From Gnetum montanum (lineage: Eukaryota; Streptophyta; Gnetopsida; Gnetales; Gnetaceae), in contig MNCI01020816.1 of assembly GCA_015680685.1 (NCBI GenBank), forward strand, positions 371,754-433,753: DNA of 62,000 nt, written 5' to 3'. The stretch's first letter is position 1. Each line of letters begins with the position of its first letter. Below are positions 1-9,216 of the stretch, in pieces. The position numbers and the translations under genes are program-made. Under the pieces are notes generated by a model, which saw nothing but the letters and a program-made list of their open reading frames with translations, made no database searches and was not told the origin of the DNA.

Positions 1-120
1 AACGATTAACCCCAAGTGTTTCTTATGGCGTTAAGGCATTTAGTCTGCGGAGTTCGACCAGATCGCGCGTGTACGCTCGTATTCGTATGGTGGAGTGTAG
101 GGGTACCTCGCCACTCATCA
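1..120 (+). repeat. LTR1 family, 3' end of an LTR (copy A, cut by window edge)
   Basis: The segment matches the last ~120 bp of the other LTR1 copies (plus orientation) and finishes with the family terminus CTCATCA at 114-120. Shared blocks are the stretch around 'gcggagttcgacc' and the 'attcgtatgg..gagtgtaggggtacctcg' stretch, both also seen in reverse complement at 3323, 19989 and 25115. No tRNA-Asp-type primer site follows. Instead 27 bp lead into a polypurine-like GGGGGTA and another LTR. Confidence 0.85.
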
Positions 121-138
121 ATGAGTTTCTAGTCAATT

Positions 139-147
139 GTGGGGGTA
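139..147 (+). other. Polypurine-tract-like motif between two LTR1 copies
   Basis: The sequence GTGGGGGTA followed by TGAT matches the junction between the polypurine tract and the 3' LTR of the inner LTR1 element (read on the minus strand at 20802-20812). It marks the position where a plus-strand 3' LTR should begin. Confidence 0.55.
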
Positions 148-1028
148 TGATAAAGTCAAATTTTCTTTTGCTCTATGATATCATAGCAATAATATTGTAT
201 ATATGATGTTGTAACCTATGCTATGTCATCATTGATATGATGTCTCAAGATGCATGAAGCCCTATAAATATTGACACTTAGACACATGATCAAGAAATTT
301 TCATTCCAAGTCTAAGGAAAAATCTTATAGTTTTTTTTTCTTAGTTAGTGATAGAGTGAATGCTCGTAGTGTGATGTTTAGCAATTCAATGGAATATTTA
401 TTCGAGTGAATTGTACTTGGACATAATTCATGACAGTAATGAAGATTGAGATTACCTTCCATCATTATAACATTCACTTAATTTTATTTATTTACTTAGC
501 ATAACTTCCATGTTTTCTTAGCTTAATCACTTAGATTTCCAAAGCACTTTATTTTACTGGCTCCTTAGTAAAGCAAAATGAGTACGACTAGTTTCAAGCA
601 TTAAAGTGTAATCGTTTGGTAACCTAGTAGTGGTTTCAATTGATTTGCTTAATGGTGAATTCACTTGGTAATCCTAGTAATGGTTACATGTGTCTAAGGC
701 ATGTTCGGTAAACTAGGAACGTATGCTCATTGCTATAAGATAGAATAGATTTACATTCTTGTTATTTCTTAGATTTGGCACTTAACTTCATTTTCATATG
801 TTTACACTTAGGTGTAAAATGAGCCCTACAACATCACAAAACAGATGTCTCATTGTGAGTTAAACCATATACTTAGAGTTCACTAACTCAAGGTGGGAAG
901 ACAATGATCATGAACTTAACACCAATCACTAGTATAATTACATTGTCTATCTGCAGATTACGATTTGGTCATGCGTTAGCATTCATGATTTGTATGGTAG
1001 AGTGTTGGGATTGCTCCATCGCTCATTA
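148..1028 (+). repeat. LTR1 family, diverged full-length LTR (copy B)
   Basis: This is an older plus-strand LTR1. It starts with TGAT after a polypurine-like tract and ends GCTCATTA at 1021-1028, where the family normally has CTCATCA. Diagnostic blocks in order are a GATATC-containing start (176-182), a 'cctataaata' TATA region near 261-272, 'aaatgagtac' (577), 'ttggtaatcctag' (664), 'gggaagacaa' (895), and a decayed version of the terminal 'gagtgtagg' block near 1000. Many substitutions and small indels separate it from the other copies. The short reading frame at 904-1119 lies across its end and is not considered a gene. Confidence 0.75.
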
Positions 1029-1099
1029 TACTCATAATTTGTATGATAATGTTTTGGTATTTTGGAATATACTCTTCTTTAGCTTCATCCATGCTTTGT

Positions 1100-2060
1100 T
1101 AATAAAAGTTCCTAAATGAAAGTTCTTGATCAAAGCTTTCTTAAATTGATTCCAAGTCTTAATGGGTTATCCAATTCTAGCTTTCTCTTCTTAAAGAATG
1201 CCAAGCTACCAGGATTTTGCTATTCCACCCAAGAATTAGATAGTAATGCAAGCTTGTCTTTTGGTGGCACATTCATACATCTTTAGGAACTCTTCTATTT
1301 TAAATAGAAAAACATCTATCATAGCATCATCCCTATCACCCTCATAGACTTTTGGTTCCTTTTCTTGAAATGTGAAAACTGATCAATTGAGCTTCAATGC
1401 TAGTACCTTTACTTGCACGGTCATCTAATCTTTCGTGACCCTAATCTCATCCTCTAATTTATTTTTCAAGGTCTCAATCTTATTTTGCTAGCCCTTATAC
1501 AAAGCCTACTAGTTGGCAAGCTAGACATCTTAAATTTTGCATCTTGAATCTCCTAGTTGGCAAGCTAGACATCGTCATGAAAGCCCTTATTGAAAATTAG
1601 GAACTTCAAGGTCTCAATCTTATTGTGCACGGTCATCATCTTGAATATCCTAGTTGGAAAGCTAGACATCTTCAACAACATCCCCAAGTTGCTCCACATA
1701 GTTCCTCAACACAAAGTTTTGGGTTAGTGCGAGTTTGTGTTTGGTACCAAAGCCTAACTCTAGATAGAAAGGAACTTCCATAGGATCAACTAACTCTTGA
1801 ATCATACAAGCCTTCTTTGTTGTAGGTAGACTATGCATGATGATGTTATCCACTTGCAAAAAATGACTCCACAATTCTTTTACATTTTCAATGGATTCAT
1901 TAATATAACTCTCACCAGCCATTTCAAAATTTCTTGTTTTCATGCAAATCCTCATATACATTCACATCATCATGCACCTCCTTGTACACATGACTTTCTC
2001 GATTGCCATCTCTAGCTTGTCCATTGTGAAGGTTGAACTAGAAGGAATATTCCCAAGATT
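1100..2060 (-). pseudogene. Decayed Ty3/gypsy gag (chromovirus-like)
   Basis: Translating the minus strand gives a broken gag-like protein. Around 1250-1370 the pattern 'VYEGDRDDAMIDVFLFKIEEFL' (interrupted here by no stop, but with stops soon after) followed by a tryptophan-containing 'GGIAKSW' and 'TWNQFKKALIKNF' resembles the capsid region of chromovirus gag (…FxG…D..A…FL…W…TW..F). The N-terminal part, with several in-frame stops, spans 1662-2050. A primer site for initiator tRNA-Met lies upstream at 2156-2172, in the right order for a minus-strand element. The assignment to chromoviruses is by pattern only. No pol follows on the left, where LTR1 copy B begins. Confidence 0.5.
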
Positions 2061-2155
2061 TTGGTTCCCTTTGCTTTTTTTGGTGCACCATTGTAGCATA
2101 TGATTCAAAATCAACAAATTGTAATTATGAACCATCACTAACCTCTAATTGTGAA

Positions 2156-2172
2156 CCATGACTCTAATACCA
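2156..2172 (-). other. Primer-binding site, initiator tRNA-Met type
   Basis: On the minus strand the sequence TGGTATTAGAGTCATGG differs little from the common plant retroelement primer site TGGTATCAGAGC. It lies just upstream of the decayed minus-strand gag, so the missing 5' LTR would lie to its right, beyond 2173. Confidence 0.5.
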
Positions 2173-3322
2173 AGTATAAGAGTACTACTCTAGAGAAGCA
2201 CTGTTCGACACCATCCTTAAATCCAAAACTAGCCAAGTATCCCAGAGAAGATCCAAGATGAGCTATGCCTCAATGTTCATAGCACCTACACATATAACAT
2301 AAGTGTACATCACACATTATTCCATGGGTTAGGAGTATAGCAAGTACACCTCATAAAATCATATAAGTAATAAGACCAATACAACACATACACATGACCA
2401 CATCAAGCACAACAACCACACAAGTCATACTATTCCCCTAAAAGAGTTAAGATGTGTTCCTATTTTAATGCATCTAGCCCTAAGCCTTGCTTTGAAGAGA
2501 AGGGTGGTGACCTAAGCATTGAATTTGAAGCTCCTCCATAAGCCTAGATATACTTGTAATGAAGTACATAAAGAAAGCAAGGCCAATATAGTTCTTTGAT
2601 GATGTTTGTGATAGCATAGAACCTAAGAGGATCTCCACACTCCTCTAACCCCTGTTTTAGAGGGAGAAAACTTTGATCTACCAACAAGCCATTTTTTCCT
2701 ATAAGTAGCAAATTAGAAACTTATGTGATCTCTACACAACCATTGACTAATTTAACCAAAGATTATAAATCTAGTTCTGAAGTTACCAATTAGCTTGTAT
2801 AAATTACAAAGAAAAAAGGGAACTAATAATTCTTTTGAGGTTATATTTATTAACTTTAATATAAATTCAAATGTATTTAACCATTGCAACTATATATTGC
2901 CTATTTAAGCTTGTTGTTGTAATCGAGTGGAAGACATTATACTTGAAATGAAATAGTTAATAACTAAAAAATATTACTTTAATAAATATCATTAAACCAT
3001 ATCCCATCTTTTAAGGGGTGAAGAAAAGTTTTGGCAAGGGAAACAAAACACAAATAAATGATATTTGGTCTAAAGGGAAGAATGTTAACTATCTTTCTTC
3101 AAAGTTTATCAACATGGAGTCAGAGTAGCATAAAATGAAGGAAACTTCAAACATTATTATAGAATGAAAACTTTGGACGGCGTCTATGAACCTAAGAGTT
3201 GCTTAAACATATTTTTGTATTGAATTTTTGAAAGTTGAACATTCCATATTGTTTGAACTGTATGCTTATATTCCATATTCATCCCAATGTGTTTATTAAT
3301 AACAGAAATTTTATTTTAGGAT
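2173..3322. other. Gene-free; possible LTR remnant of the minus-strand gag element
   Basis: No coding potential was recognised on either strand. By position the first several hundred bases could be the 5' LTR of the decayed minus-strand element, but no terminal repeats could be delimited. The rest (about 2820-3317) is AT-rich with no recognised structure. The last five bases, AGGAT (3318-3322), are the left target duplication of the solo LTR that follows. Confidence 0.4.
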
Positions 3323-4186
3323 TGATGAGTGGCGAGATACCCCTACACTCAACCATACGAATACGAGTGTAGCACGTATGATCTGATCGAACTCCGCAGA
3401 CTAAGTGCCTACATGCCCCATGGAACACTTAGGGTTAATCATTCGTTGTCTTCCCAGACTTACTTGTAGTTGTCACGGTGTATGGTTAAGTAAGTCCGAG
3501 GTATATGATTTTTATGGTTTTTATGTTTTATCTCCTATGCTATTGAGGTAAAGCATTGAGAAACTAATTACTAACTTTAACTAATGAACTAAGTCTAAAT
3601 TACCTAGCGTCAGCATCTGTTCCCACTTACCGTACACACCCTGAACCAATGCAACTGTGGCTACCAAACGCTAATCGTTGCTAGGATCACCACGCTTAAC
3701 GCATGTGCTCGAAGTGGTCATATTGAGGCACTTAACTAGGAGGAAAGGGTTGAGAGAATCTAATCTAGCTTAAGTGCGATGAGCATCCGTTCCTTGATTA
3801 TCCATCCACATCCTTAAATGCTCATAATTAAGTCGTACTCATTCCGCATTACTAGGAGATAAGGGTAAGAGAGAAAGCAATAAATAACATTAAATAAAAT
3901 CCTATTCCATGCACTGCAAGGTTTATCTAGGAAGTTCATCTTTATTTCCGTACACAACTTATGTTCAGGTACAATGTTGCTTGAATAAAGATCCGTTCAC
4001 TTTAGGACTCCTACTGCGGGCACATGGAACATATTCTATCTCTGGAGTGATCCATCTACCAGAGTTTCCCTACTTCTAGCCTAGGATAAGGAAACAAGGG
4101 AGAGCTGCCTCTTATTTATAGATATGACGGCACACCGCGATATCGCGTACATGATATCGTGGCCCATGCGATATCACGTCTCATCA
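3323..4186 (-). mobile_element. Solo LTR1 with intact 5-bp target duplication (copy C)
   Basis: This 864-bp LTR lies in minus orientation. It begins TGATGAG (3323) and ends CTCATCA (4186), so both 7-bp inverted termini are intact. The flanks are AGGAT on the left (3318-3322) and AGGAT on the right (4187-4191), a perfect 5-bp target-site duplication. No internal region is attached, so it is a solo LTR left by recombination between the two LTRs of a former element. Near its 5' end (right side) are three GATATC cores at 4139, 4153 and 4170, just upstream of a TATA box (minus strand CTATAAATAAG, about 4112-4122). Confidence 0.92.
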
Positions 4187-4480
4187 AGGATAAAAGCTAA
4201 TTATACAACCATCTCCACTAATCAAACTATTTAAGATAAAGTTTTTAAGTAGAAAAATCCATAATGAAATGTCCTAAAATAATTTAATAATAATATTTAC
4301 CGAATGTTGGGGGTTCATGTATGTTTGTTCAATTCTTTACATGAAAGACTAATGGGTTGCTATAAATCATAATGAATTAAATCCAATCTAATCAACTCCA
4401 TCTCCTATAGGTGTTCATTGAATAAAAGTACTTTTTAACTTGTGGTTAACAAATAGAATTCAAAGTTACCATTTTTAATT
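4187..4480. other. Gene-free AT-rich spacer
   Basis: Apart from the AGGAT target duplication at 4187-4191, nothing was recognised in this stretch. Confidence 0.5.
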
Positions 4481-6650
4481 TTGTCTACAGCTGCTGCTGA
4501 GGAGTAGATTAAAAAGAGGGCTACTTATAGAAAACCTTGGTTTAATGTGGACTGTTTAACAATTAGTAAAGATGTTATAACTTCACATTTTGATGTTTCA
4601 ATGCTAAAGAATTCTAGAAACCTTATTCATTTTAATAAAAGAAGGTTCATTAAAGAAGAGTAGGAAAGAATGATTTGTGAGCTCCCATCAAATCCAAAAG
4701 GCTTTTGGAAGTTATTCTGAGGCAAACAACAACATGGGTGGGATTTTTCCTTATCTACTATTTAGACTTTCTTCAATGACCTTTTTAATTAGGAGGCTCC
4801 CATGACTATGCAAGGTGACTCTAGTGTCCTTGAGTTATCCTTGATAACATTTTTATAGCAATTCAAAAATTATCTTTTGGAAAAAATATTGATGTTAATA
4901 GATTATATGTAGAGCTTTTTAAATGGAGTGATCCATTGGTGTGGAAAGTAGTTTGCAATCTTTTCAATAAAGAGCTTTGGCATGGTTTGGATTGGTCTTG
5001 GTGTTTAGTCAAGTAGTCTTATTTTTCAAAAAGGGAGATAGGATAAATCTTAAGAATTATTGATTAATTGTAATCAATTTAATTTTCACTTTGGAAAATA
5101 AAATTAGTTCATGAGTAGAAATATTAGGTTTGCGTGCTTAGTCACAAAGAGGCTTCAAGAGAAATCATTCTACTATAGACCATCTAATAGCTTTAAAGAA
5201 AGTAAAAAGGCCCAACCATACAAATTTTATCTATCTTGTTGATTTTTCCAAGGTTTATGATTCTTTTACTTAAGGTAAACTTTGGAAGAGATTGGATAGT
5301 ATTAACATTCCATAAGATCTCTTTTTTGTTGCTAAAAGAATCTATGAGATAGTTAACATTCTTATTGAAGATAACCTTATTGGAGAAGAACTAATTATCA
5401 ACAACTTAGTTAGAGTTAAACAAGGTTGTCTTTTGTTCCCTACTCTTTTTGGCATATTTGTAGATAAACTAGAGGAATGAATGCAAAATGCCTTTAATCA
5501 TGATATGTTAGTGAATGGATTATTTTTGAACATGCTTCTTTTTATAGATGATGTGGCCTTGATTGCAAAATTAGCTTTAGGATTAAATTATATGTTTCAA
5601 ATTTTCCATGACTACTACAACCATTATGGTATGAAAGTTAATACTTGACAAGACTAAAATTCTAGTTTGTGGTACTAAAAAAGAAATTACAATTTTTTCC
5701 TTGGAGAAAAAAGACCTGATATATTTGAATCTTATAAATATATGGGAGTTGAATTTGCCAATAATTATAGTTCAAACACCCTTATTGCTCAAAGGGTTTC
5801 AAGTGCCATGCATGCTTTATTTTCTCTAACAAATAATTATAGCAAGAAACAAATTTTTGCATGGTAGATCAGAAGGAAACTTTTTCATAATCTTCTCTAG
5901 TCTATATTATTATATGGATGTGTTGCATAGGGACATTCTCTTTCCACACATAATTGGAAAAAATTAGAGCATATTCAAAAACAATTTCTTGTATGTGAAT
6001 TTTAAGTGAAAATGTAGACTTCTTATGATATCTTACTTTTGCTTCTTCTTGAACTTGAAGGCCTTTGTCAAGTTATTGCTTATACTCAAAAGTTAAGTCA
6101 CATGGAGAAAGTCAATTATGCTAAGGAGATAATGAATGCTACATAAGAAAATGAATGGCTTCACTCATGGAATAATGTAATAGAGGATCTTTCTTTAAAC
6201 AAAAGGCTCTTTTGGAATACTATAAAAGCAAAAGTCTTGGCTAAAGTTTGGCTGAACACATTAGAGGAAAAGCATTTTTATTTACATTATGTTAGAAGAG
6301 GTTTGTTATCTAGTACTCAAAAGTATTTATTCTTAGCTATTTTTATTCATTTAAGGAATCAAATTGTTAGAGTAAGAATGAGCTCTAATCATCTCTTTAT
6401 TGAGACACAACATTATATTAGATTACTAAGAGAAGAACATATTTGCAAACTTTGCAAATAAAGCATAGAAGATGAAAAAAATATTTTTTTTTTATTTTGC
6501 ACATCATTGGCTCACATTCAAATGAATTATACTATTAATTGTATTTTGCTTATTGTTTTCTTTCAAAATGACCCTATTTTCTTGGGGCATTACATCAATG
6601 ATGTTTTCAACTTTTTTCAAACATATGTTGAAGCTTTGTAACTATTCAAT
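4480..6650 (+). pseudogene. Decayed non-LTR retrotransposon (LINE, non-L1 clade)
   Basis: With stops and frameshifts ignored, the plus strand reads as a LINE reverse transcriptase. Signs are 'KKGDRINLKNY' (about 5030), 'HSTIDHLIALKK' (about 5170-5205), 'VDFSKVYDS' (palm motif A, about 5235-5265), 'VKQGCLLFPTLFG' (about 5418-5455), and a motif C region 'LLFIDDVALIA' (about 5535-5570) where Y/F-A-D-D has become I-D-D. The C-terminal part includes a 74-codon open piece (6237-6461) with 'RVRMSSNHLFIET' and a cysteine pair 'CKLCK', the start of a zinc-finger-like tail. The wording differs clearly from the L1-type copy at 9217 and resembles LINEs I associate with bryophytes and gymnosperms; the clade was not tested. 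The endonuclease was not found. Confidence 0.7.
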
Positions 6651-7435
6651 AAATTCTTTGTAATTTCCTAGAGTAAAAATTTCTAGTTTCTAGATTCTAG
6701 TAAAAGTCATTTCAAATGGTTGAATTGGAACATCTAATAATGATGATTTAAAATAAAATGGAGAAGTAAGCTTCTTATCTATACTTATGAGATGGGAGCT
6801 TTGTTTGGGGTAACTAAATAAAAAATTCCTATAGGCCATCACCTTCTTGAGCTATACAAAACCATTTAGCAACCAAAAGAGACGCTTGTTTCTCAAGTGA
6901 TATGACATGGATTCAAGCATAGGCATAGTTACAAAAAAAAGAGGTTAGGCTTTCACTCATCTATGTACCTTCCCAAGACTTTGCTCATGTAAAAACCTTC
7001 CTAGACCCAACCACTTGAAAAGAGGTTATGCTTTAGCTCATCTAAATACCCTCTTAGGACCTTACTTACCTAGTAATGTTCCTAATCCCTTTTGATACCC
7101 CTTAGCAATTTTCTTAATGATGTGTTCAAAACTCATAGTATGTAAATTTATGCTATCTAATAGATTCAAAGGGCCTATGATGTAATAAAATTAAAGATTC
7201 AATTTTGGTAGAATGTGAAGGTACATTAGGTATTTAGATAGAACATGAACCAAGATTCACAAACCAAAATATAGCCTTGGAAAAACTCATAAGGTATGTT
7301 TTGGCATAATGTACATTCGAAGGATGTTGTGTTGAGAAATGTCACTTAAAGGCAAAATAATTCAAAAACTACAACATCAAGTAGACATTTAACCATAGTT
7401 GATGATTTTAAGCTAGTAAAAGAAAGGGTTTATTA
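6651..7435. other. Gene-free stretch
   Basis: No coding region or known repeat was recognised. The text is AT-rich. A short direct repeat, 'aagaggttaggctttcactcatctatgtaccttcc' near 6938 and a variant near 7020, suggests a small local duplication. Confidence 0.4.
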
Positions 7436-7439
7436 ATGA

Positions 7440-8040
7440 TAAGAAAGCATGAGAGCATTGGACATTGGTCAAGTGGCTAGCTCAAATAGTATTGTACTTT
7501 GAAGTTGCCAAGTCTAAAACCTCATACCAACACTCCTTTGCAAGCCTAAGGGTGTGTACTAGGCACAAACGTTACATGCTTTTATCATGTAAAAAATAAT
7601 AATAAAAGAACATAAATAACAAAGAGATGCTAGCTTAGTGGTAAGAGTCTTAGACATAGAAACCTAAGTCATAACATTAAAGTATACTTAATTACAGCAT
7701 GTAGCTTGTGGTAGTGCAAGTCATAAGTTGAATTTCATGAAACCTATGCTATGACACATGCCTAAATCATAAAATAAGTAGTTGTCTGCAAGAAACACAA
7801 AAACTAATAAGATTCAACAATTTAGTTCAAATTTTTAAATTAATAAAAAGAAAATTTTTGATAATCAATAAAGCCTAGTAGCAAAGCTTATTTAATTAGA
7901 GAATGCAGTTTAATTAGAACGTATAGCTTGCAGTATAGCAACTCACAATTTGATTTCAAAGAACCTATGCTATAACACATGCTCAAATAAAAAATTAAGT
8001 ACTTGTTTAAGAAGTACAAAAAATTAGTGAGATTCCATGA
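7440..8040 (+). repeat. Cluster of tRNA-derived SINE-like remnants
   Basis: Three stretches look like decayed tRNA-type promoters. At 7631-7641 TAGCTTAGTGG is a good RNA polymerase III A box, in the same context (GATGCTAGCTTAGTGGTAAG) as the minus-strand SINE at 17789-17845. Near 7470 and 7690 are weaker versions. The piece at about 7690-7810 is repeated in diverged form at about 7918-8040 (both contain 'acctatgctat.acacatgc' and a GTTGAATTTC-like B-box relic). No poly(A) or target duplications were found, so element limits are unknown. Confidence 0.4.
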
Positions 8041-8411
8041 CGGTTAAAGAAAGGGTCACTCAGAACACTCGACCTCATCTTTTAACAGGGATACTCAAGT
8101 ATAATTCAAACTCACAACCTCTTTACTACACATAACAATTATTGAAATAACTAATTAGACATCTCATTACCTTGATTCTTTTACATTTAAACTTATATTT
8201 TTGCTAAACATTGAAAACGAAATTTCCTACCATTGATTGCTTCTTTCATCCTTGAGATAAAGCATTAATGACCAACTCCATAATATAATGATTTGATGAA
8301 CCACATATGGTCTTTGTTGCTTTCATCCTTGAGATGAATCATTAATGACTAGTTTAATAATATAATGATTTCAGTAAACCACATGCAATCTTTGCTCCAA
8401 GTTTTCCACAA

Positions 8412-8470
8412 CTCTCACAATGGTCAATAAATGACGTGATTTATCCATGGTCATCTCCGTAGTGCAAGGT
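8412..8470 (+). repeat. Short repeat shared with 9173-9230
   Basis: The string 'ttccacaactctcacaatggtcaataaatga' here recurs in diverged form at about 9173-9203, immediately in front of the LINE open frame. The copies are ~763 bp apart in direct orientation, with the 190-bp and 77-bp repeats between them. It may reflect an old segmental duplication or flank of an insertion. Confidence 0.5.
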
Positions 8471-8501
8471 TGAAAATTGACAACCATGGGTGCCTGTTAA
8501 A

Positions 8502-8653
8502 GGAAATTCACTATATGGTTGTATTTAAAAATTGTCTTTCAATTTAAACAAAATATATCAAGATAAAAAAGAAAAGCTGGAAATTCATTGTATGGTTGTA
8601 TTTAAAAATTGTCTTTCAATTTAAACAAAATATATCAAGATAAAAAAGAAAAA
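8502..8653 (+). repeat. 77-bp tandem duplication
   Basis: Two near-identical direct copies lie head to tail at 8502-8578 and 8579-8653. Each begins ggaaattca and ends in the A-rich 'agataaaaaagaaaa'. Only a few differences are visible, so the duplication is young compared with the surrounding elements. No coding effect is seen. Confidence 0.9.
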
Positions 8654-8679
8654 TTAGAAGATAATGCTAAGGCTGATAA

Positions 8680-9100
8680 AGTCAAAGTGAAAACACATTA
8701 ACTTAAGAAAATTTATCTTTATTTTTGTTAGTTTGCAGAAGTAACAATGCATTGGATTTCGAACTATATGCTCAACCTATAACAACAAAATTAAAACCAA
8801 TCTTAAAACCAAGACAATAAAAGTAAGGTTGTAAGATTAAAAGAAAATTTCAAACATTGTTAATTGCTTAAAAGAATGAAGGTGAAAACATGTTAAATGA
8901 AGAAAAATTATCTCAAATTTCTCATTGCTTGAACGTATCCCCTTCTTTTTCCGTTCTTTCTCACCAACACATTGAATTTCAAAACATATAATAAAATTAT
9001 AAACCAATCTTATAACCACTCCTTTGTTACACCTTGTAAATGATAAGTAATTGAAAAATTCCAATTTATAGAAATGCTTAAAAATTTTAAACATTTTAAA
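8680..9100 (+). repeat. Diverged ~190-bp direct repeat pair
   Basis: The block at about 8685-8830 ('gtgaaaacacattaac...cattggatttcgaac...aaaaccaatcttaaaacca') recurs at about 8880-9030 ('gtgaaaacatgttaaa...cattgaatttcaaaac...ataaaccaatcttataacca'). Nothing in either copy looks coding. The reading frames here are short and compositionally biased. Confidence 0.6.
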
Positions 9101-9216
9101 CATTTTTTATGCAAAAAGTCTCCAAATACACACACGGGCGTGAATGCGCAACCCTGCCATAGTGGATCTCAATTTCCACAACTCTCATAACGGTCAATGA
9201 ATGAAGCTATATATCT

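Noticed and set aside
904-1119. 71-codon plus-strand frame with hydrophobic stretch
   Set aside because: It overlaps the end of LTR1 copy B, and other copies of the LTR do not keep the frame.
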